Positions 26,891 through 35,112 of a stretch of 64,000 bases of DNA are shown here, one piece after another. How positions within the stretch are numbered: the stretch's first letter is position 1; each line of letters begins with the position of its first letter. The notes under the pieces are model-generated. The model saw nothing but the letters and a program-made list of their open reading frames with translations. It was not told the DNA's origin and did not search any database. A program made the translations under genes and the position numbers. Origin of the DNA: Streptomyces sp. LaPpAH-108 (GTDB lineage: Bacteria > Actinomycetota > Actinomycetes > Streptomycetales > Streptomycetaceae); NCBI RefSeq assembly GCF_000373625.1, contig NZ_KB891988.1, forward strand, positions 470,053 through 534,052. The letters run 5' to 3'.

Positions 26891-26918
26891 TTCGTGGTCA
26901 ACGTTTCGCAAAGCCGGG
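26891..26918 (+). pseudogene. Remnant of a third terD 3' end
   Basis: These 28 bp repeat the end of terD copy 2 (26790-26817) with two mismatches, 101 bp further on. In frame they read F-V-V-N-V-S, like the TerD C-terminus, but continue without the stop. This is consistent with a lost tandem terD copy or slippage duplication. Confidence 0.45.
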
Positions 26919-26937
26919 TACGGCAGGGGGAGATCAT

Positions 26938-26959
26938 CCTCCGGGCAATCGCCCGGAGG
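26938..26959 (+). terminator. Hairpin upstream of DUF475 gene
   Basis: A perfect 9-bp stem CCTCCGGGC/GCCCGGAGG with an AATC tetraloop ends 28 bp before the next GTG. It may terminate terD copy 2 or act in the leader of the DUF475 gene. Confidence 0.6.
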
Positions 26960-26987
26960 CGTCCTCCATACACGATGGGGTTAGCCA

Positions 26988-28136
26988 GTGCTTCTGAAAA
27001 CCTTCGGCTGGTCGTTCGCGGTGACCGCGCTCGGCCTGGTCGCTGCGGTCTTCTACGGGGGGTGGAAGGCCTTCGGCATCGTGGCGATCCTCTCCATCCT
27101 GGAGATCTCGCTGTCGTTCGACAACGCGGTGGTCAACGCCGGAATCCTGAAGAAGATGAACGCCTTCTGGCAGAAGATCTTCCTCACGATCGGCGTGCTC
27201 ATCGCGGTATTCGGCATGCGGCTGGTCTTCCCCGTCGTGATCGTCGCGGTCAGCGCCAAGATGGGTCCGATCGAGGCCGTCAATCTCGCGCTCAACAACA
27301 AGGACCGCTACCAGGAACTCGTCACCGACGCCCACCCGGCGATCGCCGCCTTCGGTGGCATGTTCCTGTTGATGATCTTCCTCGACTTCATCTTCGAGGA
27401 CCGGGACATCCAGTGGCTGCGCTGGATCGAGCGGCCGCTGGCCAAGCTCGGCAAGGTCGACATGCTGTCGGTCTGCATCTCCCTGATCGTCCTGCTGATC
27501 ACCTCCTTCACCTTCGCCACCCACGCCCACCAGCACGGCGGCGCCCACGCCGACAAGGCACAGACGGTCCTGATCGCGGGCATCGCGGGTCTGATCACGT
27601 ACATGGTCGTCGGCGGCCTCTCCGGCTACTTCGAGGACAAGCTGGAGGCCGAGGAGGAGCGTGAGCACGAGGCCGAGGAAGCCGCGGCCCGCACCGGCAA
27701 GCCACGCTCGGCGGTGCAGCTCGCCGGACAGGCCGCGTTCTTCATGTTCCTCTACCTGGAGGTCCTGGACGCGTCCTTCTCCTTCGACGGCGTGATCGGC
27801 GCCTTCGCCATCACCAACGACATCGTCCTGATGGCGCTCGGCCTCGGCATCGGCGCGATGTACGTCCGTTCGCTGACGGTCTACCTGGTCCGCCAGGGCA
27901 CCCTCGACGACTACGTCTACCTGGAGCACGGCGCCCACTACGCGATCGGCGCCCTCGCGGTGATCCTCATGGTCACCATCCGGTACGAGATCAACGAGGT
28001 CGTCACCGGTCTCGTCGGCGTCGTCCTGATCGCCTGGTCCTTCTGGTCCTCGGTCCGCCGCAACCGCGCCCTGGCGGCCGAGGGCGGCGGCGACGCGGGC
28101 TCGGCGGCGAAGACGGAGATCTCCTCAGGGGTGTGA
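26988..28136 (+). CDS. DUF475 (TerC-superfamily) membrane protein
   Basis: This 382-residue polytopic membrane protein has about nine hydrophobic helices. DUF475 is a branch of the TerC superfamily. The paired acidic motifs typical of the fold are visible: EISLSFDNAVVNAGIL near 42-57 and LDASFSFDGVIGAF near 263-276. A cytoplasmic acidic loop (EDKLEAEEEREHEAEEAAA) and a His-rich segment (THAHQHGGAHADK) could contact metals. TerC relatives act in metal export and metalation, often with TerD partners (family knowledge). The GTG at 26988 has only a weak GGGG site. Confidence 0.9.
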   Translation: MLLKTFGWSFAVTALGLVAAVFYGGWKAFGIVAILSILEISLSFDNAVVNAGILKKMNAFWQKIFLTIGVLIAVFGMRLVFPVVIVAVSAKMGPIEAVNLALNNKDRYQELVTDAHPAIAAFGGMFLLMIFLDFIFEDRDIQWLRWIERPLAKLGKVDMLSVCISLIVLLITSFTFATHAHQHGGAHADKAQTVLIAGIAGLITYMVVGGLSGYFEDKLEAEEEREHEAEEAAARTGKPRSAVQLAGQAAFFMFLYLEVLDASFSFDGVIGAFAITNDIVLMALGLGIGAMYVRSLTVYLVRQGTLDDYVYLEHGAHYAIGALAVILMVTIRYEINEVVTGLVGVVLIAWSFWSSVRRNRALAAEGGGDAGSAAKTEISSGV

Positions 28137-28260
28137 CTCCCGCCGTGCGAGGAGTGTGAGACCTCGTGCCCGGCGCGTGCCCCCTCGTGCGCCCCTTAAG
28201 GGCAAGATCGGGGGCGGGGCGGGGTGTGGTGCCCCGTGCCGGAAGGGAACGCTTCGAACG

Positions 28261-28285
28261 GGGCGGCCGACGTGGTCGGCCGCCC
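28261..28285 (+). terminator. Terminator after DUF475 gene
   Basis: A perfect 11-bp stem GGGCGGCCGAC/GTCGGCCGCCC with a 3-nt loop is followed by a short CCACCACGAG-type direct repeat (28300-28326) in the leader of the next gene. Confidence 0.7.
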
Positions 28286-28335
28286 TGACGGCTTCTCCAC
28301 CACGAGCACCACGAGCACGAGCACCGGGGGCGGGA

Positions 28336-29073
28336 ATGGGATTCTTCGACGGACTGCTGGGCGGACGCGGCACCGACTTCGACTCGGGCAGCCCCGCGAG
28401 CAACGCGATCGAACTGACCAAGCGGCACCAGCAGGTGTCCCTCACCAAACAGGACGCGGCCACCGGCCACCTCCGGGTCAATCTGACCTGGCAGATGCGG
28501 ACCTCCGACATCGCGGGCATCCAGCGCGAGAGCCTTTTCCGGCACCCCTTCAAGGCGCTCAAGCCACCGGAAGTCATGGGTCACGGCCAGAGCATGGTCA
28601 ACGTCGACCTGGACCTCGGCTGCCTCTACGAGCTGACGGACGGCACCAAGGGCGTCGTCCAGCCCCTCGGCGGCTACCTCGGCGACGTGAACGCCCCGCC
28701 GTACGTCAAGCTCAGCGGCGACGACCGCTTCGGCTCGGCGTCCGGCGAGACGATGTACGTCAACCTCGACCACCGCGACGCCATCAAACGGCTCCTGGTC
28801 TTCGTCTACATCTACGACCAGACCCCGGCCTTCGACCGCACCCAGGCCAGGGTCACCCTCTATCCGAGCAACGGCCCCCGCATCGAGATCGCCCTGGACG
28901 AACGCCACCCCCAGGCCCGCTCCTGCGCGGTGGTGCTCATAGAGAACGTCAAGGGGGAACTGCTGGTGCGCCGCGAGGTCAAGTTCGTCTACGGCTTCCA
29001 GGGCGAGTTGGACCGGCTCTACGGCTGGGGGCTCAGCTGGGGCCGGGGCTACAAGTCGAAGGCGGACCGCTAG
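28336..29073 (+). CDS. TerA-like/TerD-superfamily protein
   Basis: This 245-residue protein starts MGFFDGLLGGRGTDFDSGSP. It keeps the TerD-like beta-sandwich with acidic loops (NVDLDLGCLYELTDGT, LSGDDRFGSASGET, YIYDQTPAFD). The HQQVSLTKQDAATGHLRVNL segment and VRREVKFVYGFQGELDRLYG ending are those of TerA-type proteins. It is expected to work with TerD and the TerC-superfamily protein in a membrane-associated stress complex (family knowledge). The ATG at 28336 is chosen by family start; only GGGGGCGGG precedes it. Confidence 0.88.
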   Translation: MGFFDGLLGGRGTDFDSGSPASNAIELTKRHQQVSLTKQDAATGHLRVNLTWQMRTSDIAGIQRESLFRHPFKALKPPEVMGHGQSMVNVDLDLGCLYELTDGTKGVVQPLGGYLGDVNAPPYVKLSGDDRFGSASGETMYVNLDHRDAIKRLLVFVYIYDQTPAFDRTQARVTLYPSNGPRIEIALDERHPQARSCAVVLIENVKGELLVRREVKFVYGFQGELDRLYGWGLSWGRGYKSKADR

Positions 29074-29092
29074 CGGGGGCCCGGGCGCCGCC

Positions 29093-29974
29093 TCAGCGGC
29101 CCAGGAACTGCGGGCCCTGCGGCGGCAGCCGGAAGTCCGGGTCCAGAGCCGCCGCCGGAAGGGGCTGCGGCTGCGGATAGCCGTAGGCGGGCTGCTGCCG
29201 GGTCGCCGGGGGCTGCTGGGCCGTGGCCTGCTGCGGACCGGCCGGCTGCGGGTAGCCGTACGCGGGCTGCGCGGCGGTGGCGGGCTGGGGATAGCCGTAG
29301 GCCGAGCGCAGCGCCGAGGTCGTCTGCGGATAGCCGTAGGCGGGCGGCGCCTGCGGCGGGACCGGCGGCGGCTGCTCGGGCGGCAGGGGCAGCGACAGGG
29401 ACTCGGAGCGCGGCGGCTCCTCCACCGCCTCCGACTCGTCCACCGAGATGCCGAAGTCGGTGGCGAGCCCCTTCAGCCCGTTCGAATAGCCCTCGCCCAG
29501 CGCGCGGAACTTCCAGGAGTCCCCCCGCCGGTACAGCTCACCGCAGATCAGCGCCGTCTCCGCACCCGTCTCCGGGGTGACCTCGAAACGGGCCAGCGGC
29601 TCGGCGTCCGGCGTCGCCGCGTCGTACACCAGGACGCACAGCGCGGGCACGCGGTCGAAGGTCTCGCCGTCCGCCGAGGCGACCAGCAGAACCCGGCTGA
29701 CGCCCGGCTCCAGTGCGGTCAGGTCCGCCTGCACGGTGTCGGCCAGGCCCTCGGCGACCCGCTTCTTGCCCAGGCGCCACACGGCGTCCGAGGGGTGCCG
29801 GGGCTGGTTGTAGAACACGAAGTCCTCGTCGGAGCGCACACGGCCGTCGGAACCCAGCAGCAGCGCCGAGGCGTCCACGTCCGGCACGCCCTGCCCGGGC
29901 GTCCAGCGCAGCACGGCGCGCACCGTGGTGGCCTCCAGCGGGATGTTCGACCCCTTCAGCATCGCGTGCGTCAT
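29093..29974 (-). CDS. TerD-domain protein with proline-rich repeat tail
   Basis: This 293-residue protein has a TerD domain at about 1-180 ([52 protein letters not shown]). A Pro/Gln/Tyr-rich tail of about 105 residues follows, with four AYGYPQ repeats. The tail resembles low-complexity binding regions of membrane-associated or phase-separating proteins; its role here is inference. The start at 29974 is chosen because family homology begins [14 protein letters not shown]. It is divergent from the HpcH-type gene and convergent with the TerA-like gene. Confidence 0.9.
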   Translation of the reverse strand: MTHAMLKGSNIPLEATTVRAVLRWTPGQGVPDVDASALLLGSDGRVRSDEDFVFYNQPRHPSDAVWRLGKKRVAEGLADTVQADLTALEPGVSRVLLVASADGETFDRVPALCVLVYDAATPDAEPLARFEVTPETGAETALICGELYRRGDSWKFRALGEGYSNGLKGLATDFGISVDESEAVEEPPRSESLSLPLPPEQPPPVPPQAPPAYGYPQTTSALRSAYGYPQPATAAQPAYGYPQPAGPQQATAQQPPATRQQPAYGYPQPQPLPAAALDPDFRLPPQGPQFLGR

Positions 29975-30064
29975 GCGGTCATCCTGCCTTCTCGGTCCTG
30001 GGCACGACAATGCGGGGGTGCCCGGCGTCGCCACGCCTCGGTTACCGGAAATTCATGCCCTCCG

Positions 30065-30093
30065 GGAACCCCTGACATGGATCCCTACGTACT
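30065..30093 (+). promoter_or_regulatory. ECF-type promoter of the Ter enzyme module
   Basis: GGAACC (30065-30070), 17 bp, then CGTACT (30088-30093) lies about 57 bp before the ATG at 30150. It has the same spacing, and a similar distance to the start codon, as the motif upstream of terD copy 1. Confidence 0.55.
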
Positions 30094-30149
30094 ATTACCG
30101 GCCACCCTTTGCCGAAATCACCGGCCCGCGTACGCCTTGAGGGAGTCCT

Positions 30150-31316
30150 ATGCGTCATTTCGGGCACATCGCCCCCGAGGTGCGGGAGCGTCTGTTCCAC
30201 CAGGAGCCGTGCGAGTTCACCGCCGACTCCCCGGCCCGGCTGCTGTCCGCCGCCCTCGGCGCCACGCTCTACAGCCCGGCCACCCGGCCGTGCCTCGCGG
30301 ACGACGTCCTCAAGCAGGGCCGGGCCGGCGTGGTCTCCATGGTGCTGTGCCTGGAGGACTCCATCGACGACGCGGACGTACCGGCCGGTGAGGACAACCT
30401 CGTGCGGCAGTTCGCCGAGCTGGACGCGCGCGCGGGCCAGGAGCCGCCGCTGCTGTTCATCCGGGTGCGCACCCCCGACCAGATCCCCGACCTGGTCCGG
30501 CGCCTGGGCCCCACCGCCCGGCTGCTCTCCGGGTTCGTGCTGCCCAAGTTCACCGGGGAGCGCGGGATGCCCTTCCTCGAGGCGCTGAGCGCGGCCGAGA
30601 AGGAGAGCGGCAGACGGCTGTTCGCCATGCCCGTCCTGGAGTCGACCGAGCTGCTCTACCGCGAGTCGCGCGTGGAGACCCTGGACGGCATCCTGCGCGC
30701 GGTCGGCAAGTACCGCGAGCGGGTGCTCGCCCTGCGCCTCGGCGTCACCGACTTCTGCTCCTCCTACGGCCTGCGCCGCGCCCCCGACATGACCGCCTAC
30801 GACGTCCAGATCGTCGCCTCCGTGATCGCCGATGTGGTCAACGTGCTGGGCCGGGCCGACGGCACCGGATTCACCGTGACCGGGCCGGTCTGGGAGTACT
30901 TCCGCGTCCCCGAGCGGGTCTTCAAGCCGCAGCTGCGGCAGAGCCCCTTCCTTGAGGTGCGGGCCGTCGGACTGCGCGAGAAGCTGATCGAACACGCCAT
31001 GGACGGCCTCCTGCGGGAGATCTCCCTCGACCAGGCCAACGGCCTGCTCGGCAAGACCTGCATCCACCCCTCCCATGTCATGCCCGTCCACGCGCTGTCC
31101 GTGGTCAGTCACGAAGAGTTCAGCGACGCCCAGGACATCCTGCGGCCGGAACGCGGCGGTGGGGGTGTGCTGCGGTCGGCCTACACGAACAAGATGAACG
31201 AAGTGAAGCCCCACCGCGCCTGGGCCGAGCGCACCCTGCTGCGCGCCGAGGTCTTCGGCGTGGCCGGCGAGGACGTCGGCTTCGTCGAACTGCTCGCCGC
31301 CGGGATAACCGGCTGA
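30150..31316 (+). CDS. HpcH/HpaI aldolase or citrate-lyase-like C-C lyase of the Ter system
   Basis: This 388-residue TIM-barrel protein is of the CitE/HpcH type. The barrel is recognised by VVSMVLCLEDSIDD (acidic metal-binding segment, about 61-74), LLFIRVRTPDQIPDL, MPVLESTELLYRES and LRLGVTDFCSSYGLRR. This version belongs to the lyases linked to Ter operons, proposed to help make a nucleoside-like metabolite (Anantharaman, Iyer and Aravind's comparative work). It leads a three-gene transcript with the PRTase-StiP fusion 64 bp on. GAGGGAG precedes the ATG. Confidence 0.9.
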   Translation: MRHFGHIAPEVRERLFHQEPCEFTADSPARLLSAALGATLYSPATRPCLADDVLKQGRAGVVSMVLCLEDSIDDADVPAGEDNLVRQFAELDARAGQEPPLLFIRVRTPDQIPDLVRRLGPTARLLSGFVLPKFTGERGMPFLEALSAAEKESGRRLFAMPVLESTELLYRESRVETLDGILRAVGKYRERVLALRLGVTDFCSSYGLRRAPDMTAYDVQIVASVIADVVNVLGRADGTGFTVTGPVWEYFRVPERVFKPQLRQSPFLEVRAVGLREKLIEHAMDGLLREISLDQANGLLGKTCIHPSHVMPVHALSVVSHEEFSDAQDILRPERGGGGVLRSAYTNKMNEVKPHRAWAERTLLRAEVFGVAGEDVGFVELLAAGITG

Positions 31317-31380
31317 CCCCCGCCCCTGCCCCCCGCCGGGACGCCCCGGCCGACCTCCCCCCACCACCTCCAAGGAACGC

Positions 31381-33885
31381 ATGAACAACGCAGTGAACGA
31401 CGGCGTCTGGTCCGGCAGCTGGGTCGCCGAGCGGCTCGGTGTCGAGCTGGAGGGCGACGACGAACTGCCCGCCCTCCTCGGGCTCGCGCTGCGCCGCAAC
31501 CCCAAGCGGGCCCATCTGCTGGTCTCGCACGTCCTCGGCAAGCACGTGCCCCAGTCGCCCACCGTCGTCTACGGCCACGGCTTCCGGCTCGGCCGCCGGG
31601 TGCGCGCGCTGCTCGGCGACACCGGGGCCGCCGAGGCCGTCGTCCTGGGCTACGCGGAGACCGCCACCGGACTCGGGCACGCCGTCGCCGACGGCCTGGG
31701 CCTCGCCCCGTATCTGCACTCCACCCGCCGCCCGGTGGCCGGGGTGGACCGCGCGGGCGGCTTCGAGGAGTCCCACTCGCACGCCACCTCCCATCTGCTG
31801 CTCCCGGCCGACCCCGCGCTGCTCGCGGGCGACGGCCCGCTGGTGCTGGTCGACGACGAGTTCTCCACCGGCAACACGATCCTCAACACCATCCGCGACC
31901 TGCACGCACGCCACCCCCGGCGGCGGTACGTGGTGGTCGCCCTGGTCGACATGCGCTCCCCGGAGGACGCCGGGCGCCTGGCGCGGTTCGCCGCGGGGAT
32001 CGGCGCCCGCGTGGACCTGGTGGCGGGCGCGTCGGGGACCGTACGGCTGCCGGAGGGCGTGCTGGAGAAGGGGCGGGAGCTGGTCGCCCGCCACGCGAGC
32101 GCCGTACCCGGCCCGGCCGCCCCGGCGGACGGCGCGGACGCGACGCCGTACGGCCGCACCCCCCGCGTCGACCTGCACTGGCCGCGCGGGCTGCCCGACG
32201 GCGGGCGGCACGGGTTCACCCCGGCCCACCGCGCCCGGCTGGAGGCCGCGCTGCCCGCGATGGCCGCCCGGGCCGCCGAGGCGCTGCCCGAGGGCGCCCG
32301 GCGGGTGCTGGTGCTCGGCTTCGAGGAGCTGATGTACGCCCCGCTGCGCATAGCCCGCGAGCTGGAGCAGCTGGTCCCCGCCGAGGTGCGCTTCTCGACC
32401 ACCACCCGCTCCCCGGTGCTCGCCGTGGACGACCCGGGCTACGCGATACGCAGCAGCCTGGTCTTCCCCGACCACGACGACCCGGCCGACGGCCCCGGCG
32501 AGCGGTACGCGTACAACGTCGCGGGCGGCGGCTTCGACACCGTCCTCGCCGTGGTCGACTCCGCCGCCGACACCCCCCGGCTGCACGCCCCCGGCGGCCT
32601 CCTGGACCGCCTCGCGGCCCATGTCCCGAACGTCCTGTTCGCGGTCGTGCCGTCCTATGTCCCCGAGCCCGTTGCCACTCCCGAAAGGCCGCCCATGCTG
32701 CCCGAGCCCCTTCGCGGCCCCGCCTTCTCCTCGTACGCCCCCGACGAGGTCGGCTGGCTGCTCCAGGACCTCTCGGGCGTCACCCTGGAGGCGCCGACCG
32801 AGGAGCGCGAGGAGGCCGTGCAGAGCGGCGGCGCGCACTACGCGGAGTCGCTGCCGGTGGAGTACCAGCCCAGCGAGCGTTACCAGGAGCTGTTCCACGC
32901 CGCCCTGGATGCCTCGGCCGCCCGGATCGCCCAGGCCGTCGGCGTGGTCACGGAGACGGTCCTCACCGAGGTCGCCGCCCGGCCGCGCCCCGGCGCCGAG
33001 GACGGGACGCCCCGCCCGGTGCTGGTCTCCCTCGCCCGCGCGGGCACCCCGGTCGGCGTGCTGATGCGCCGCTGGGCCCAGCACCGCCACGGCCGCCAGC
33101 TGCCGCACTACGCCGTCTCGATCGTGCGCGGCCGGGGCATCGACGCCAACGCGCTGCGCTGGCTGGCCGCCCACCACGACCCGCGCGACGTCGTCTTCGT
33201 CGACGGCTGGACGGGCAAGGGCGCCATCACCCGCGAACTCGCCGCCGCCATCGAGGAGTTCGAGCGCGAGGAGGGCATCACCGGCTTCGTCCCGGAGATC
33301 GCCGTCCTGGCCGACCCGGGCTCCTGCGTGCGCACCTACGGCACCCGCGAGGACTTCCTCATACCCTCCGCGTGCCTCAACTCGACGGTTTCCGGCCTGA
33401 TTTCGCGCACCGTGCTGCGCGCCGACCTGGTCGGACCGCACGACTTCCACGGCGCGAAGTTCTACCGCGAACTCGCGGGCGCCGACGTCTCGGTGGCCTT
33501 CCTGGACGCCGTCGCCGACCGCTTCCCCGAGGTGGAGGAGAGCGTGGACGTGGCCGTCAAGGAACTGCTCGCCGGGGACCGCGCCCCGACCTGGGAGGGC
33601 TGGCGGGCCGTGGAGCGGATCAGCGAGGAGTACGGCATCCACGACGTGAACCTGGTCAAGCCGGGCGTCGGCGAGACCACCCGGGTGCTGCTGCGCCGGG
33701 TGCCCTGGAAGATCCTCGCCAAGGCGGGCGCGGGAGCCGACCTCGACCACGTCCGGCTGCTCGCCGAACAGCGCGGGGTGCCGGTGGAGGAGGTCGACGA
33801 CCTGCCGTACAGCTGCGTCGGGCTGATCCACCCGCGCTACACGCGCGGTGCGACGGGCGCCGACGGCCGGGCGGTGAGCGTCTGA
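31381..33885 (+). CDS. Fused PRTase-TRSP and StiP-PELOTA protein of the Ter system
   Basis: This 834-residue protein joins two units often encoded separately. Residues about 1-430 are an orotate-PRTase-like enzyme, with the PRPP loop VLVDDEFSTGNTI (about 155-167) and a TRSP domain with the literal motif TRSP at 342-345. Residues about 440-834 resemble StiP: a SLARAGTPVGVLMRRW and VFVDGWTGKGAITREL core, then a C-terminal PELOTA-like RNA-binding domain (about 745-825, LVKPGVGETTRVLLRRVPWK). PRTase-TRSP with HpcH, HAD and StiP is the Ter-linked pathway proposed to build a nucleoside-like product. An internal ATG at 32695 with AAGG upstream could start a separate StiP product. The next gene overlaps by one base (TGATG). 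Confidence 0.88.
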   Translation: MNNAVNDGVWSGSWVAERLGVELEGDDELPALLGLALRRNPKRAHLLVSHVLGKHVPQSPTVVYGHGFRLGRRVRALLGDTGAAEAVVLGYAETATGLGHAVADGLGLAPYLHSTRRPVAGVDRAGGFEESHSHATSHLLLPADPALLAGDGPLVLVDDEFSTGNTILNTIRDLHARHPRRRYVVVALVDMRSPEDAGRLARFAAGIGARVDLVAGASGTVRLPEGVLEKGRELVARHASAVPGPAAPADGADATPYGRTPRVDLHWPRGLPDGGRHGFTPAHRARLEAALPAMAARAAEALPEGARRVLVLGFEELMYAPLRIARELEQLVPAEVRFSTTTRSPVLAVDDPGYAIRSSLVFPDHDDPADGPGERYAYNVAGGGFDTVLAVVDSAADTPRLHAPGGLLDRLAAHVPNVLFAVVPSYVPEPVATPERPPMLPEPLRGPAFSSYAPDEVGWLLQDLSGVTLEAPTEEREEAVQSGGAHYAESLPVEYQPSERYQELFHAALDASAARIAQAVGVVTETVLTEVAARPRPGAEDGTPRPVLVSLARAGTPVGVLMRRWAQHRHGRQLPHYAVSIVRGRGIDANALRWLAAHHDPRDVVFVDGWTGKGAITRELAAAIEEFEREEGITGFVPEIAVLADPGSCVRTYGTREDFLIPSACLNSTVSGLISRTVLRADLVGPHDFHGAKFYRELAGADVSVAFLDAVADRFPEVEESVDVAVKELLAGDRAPTWEGWRAVERISEEYGIHDVNLVKPGVGETTRVLLRRVPWKILAKAGAGADLDHVRLLAEQRGVPVEEVDDLPYSCVGLIHPRYTRGATGADGRAVSV

Positions 33886-34772
33886 TGACGGTCATGGTGG
33901 CGAGCGACCTCGACCGCACGCTGATCTACTCCGCGGCGGCCCTCGGGCTGACCATGCCGGATACCCGGGCTCCCCGGCTGCTGTGTGTGGAGGTCCACGA
34001 GAGCAGACCGCTGTCCTTCATGACCGAGACGGCGGCCGGACTGCTGACCGCGCTCGGGGACGCGACGGTGTTCGTGCCGACGACGACCCGCAGCCGCAAG
34101 CAGTACCAGCGGATCAACCTGCCCGGGCCCGCCCCGGCGTACGCGATCTGCGCCAACGGCGGCCATCTGCTGGTCGACGGCGTCACGGACCAGGACTGGC
34201 ACGCCCAGGTGCAGGCGCGGCTCGCCGCCGCGTGCGCGCCGCTGGCGGAGATCCAGGACCACCTCGCCGCGATCGGCGATCCGCTGTGGGTGCGCAAGCA
34301 GCGCGTCGCCGAGGACCTGTTCGCCTATCTGGTCGTGGAGCGCGAGCTGACGCCCGACAGCTGGGTGACCGAGCTGACCGGCTGGGCGGCGGAGCGCGGC
34401 TGGACGGTCTCGCTCCAGGGCCGCAAGCTCTACGCCGTCCCCGGACCGCTCACCAAGAGCGCGGCCGTGCGGGAGGTCGCCCGGCGCACCGGCGCGGAGC
34501 TGACGCTCGCGGCCGGTGACTCGCTGCTCGACGCCGACCTGCTGCTCGCCGCCGACCGCGCGTGGCGGCCGGGGCACGGGGAGCTGGCCGAGGCGGGATG
34601 GACGGCGCCGCATGTGGACGCGCTGGCGGATCGGGGGGTGCTGGCGGGGGAGCGGATTCTGCGCGAGTTCCTGGGCGCGGCGGGGAGCGGGGCGGCGGGG
34701 AGTGGGGCGGCGGTTCCGGCCCCGGCTTCCGCACGCACGTCGGCCCCTGCTTCGGCTGAGGTGCGTCCGTAG
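33885..34772 (+). CDS. HAD-superfamily phosphatase of the Ter system
   Basis: This 295-residue Cof-like HAD hydrolase starts MTVMVASDLDRTLIY, with nucleophile Asp8 and acid Asp10. It has a C2-type cap and the fourth motif AAGDSLLDADLLLAAD. Ter-linked HAD phosphatases are thought to dephosphorylate the product of the PRTase step. Its start overlaps the preceding stop (TGATG), so it is translationally coupled. The last 35 residues are an Ala/Gly/Ser/Pro-rich disordered tail. The ATP-grasp enzymes found in many such operons are not in this window. Confidence 0.9.
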   Translation: MTVMVASDLDRTLIYSAAALGLTMPDTRAPRLLCVEVHESRPLSFMTETAAGLLTALGDATVFVPTTTRSRKQYQRINLPGPAPAYAICANGGHLLVDGVTDQDWHAQVQARLAAACAPLAEIQDHLAAIGDPLWVRKQRVAEDLFAYLVVERELTPDSWVTELTGWAAERGWTVSLQGRKLYAVPGPLTKSAAVREVARRTGAELTLAAGDSLLDADLLLAADRAWRPGHGELAEAGWTAPHVDALADRGVLAGERILREFLGAAGSGAAGSGAAVPAPASARTSAPASAEVRP

Positions 34773-34858
34773 GGGCCGGGGGCGCGTCGGGTGACGGCGG
34801 CGGTGTGCGGTGCCGACGGGTGTCGGGCAGCGGTGGCGGTGTGCGGCGGCGGCTTGGA

Positions 34859-35074
34859 TCAGCCGCAGCAGCCCCCGCCGCAGCAGCCGCCGCCTCCGCC
34901 CGACGGGCTCGGCGCGGGGGCGGCGGAGGTGCCGCCGACCGCGACCGCGGAGAGCAGCTTCACCGTGTCGTCGTGGCCCGAGGGGCAGGCGGCGGGGGCG
35001 GCGGACTCGGCCATGGGGCGGCTCAGTTCGAAGGTGTCGCCGCAGGTCCGGCAGCGGTACTCGTAGCGAGGCAT
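34859..35074 (-). CDS. FmdB family zinc-ribbon protein
   Basis: This 71-residue protein starts MPRYEYRCRTCGDTFE with the first zinc knuckle Cys8-Cys11. The second knuckle, normally CPxC, reads CPSGH here, so one ligand is missing or replaced by His34. The tail is glycine-rich with two CC pairs at the very C-terminus, which could supply metal ligands. FmdB-type proteins are small putative regulators of unknown target. Confidence 0.85.
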   Translation of the reverse strand: MPRYEYRCRTCGDTFELSRPMAESAAPAACPSGHDDTVKLLSAVAVGGTSAAPAPSPSGGGGGCCGGGCCG

Positions 35075-35112
35075 GGGGACAGGTTAGCCGCCGGAGCGGG
35101 CGGCGGGGCGGC

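Noticed and set aside
26820-26987. A yybP-ykoY aptamer upstream of the TerC-superfamily gene
   Set aside because: Looked for because TerC genes often have it, but GGGGAGTAGC and GAGACCTT elements are absent there.
28240-28270. A third GGAAC-type ECF promoter before the TerA-like gene
   Set aside because: GGAACG is present, but no CGT element occurs at 16-18 bp, so the match is not supported.
31120-33831. A 903-codon open frame on the minus strand
   Set aside because: It is the exact antisense of the PRTase-StiP gene, whose domains and motifs are clear. Long antisense frames are a by-product of high GC3.
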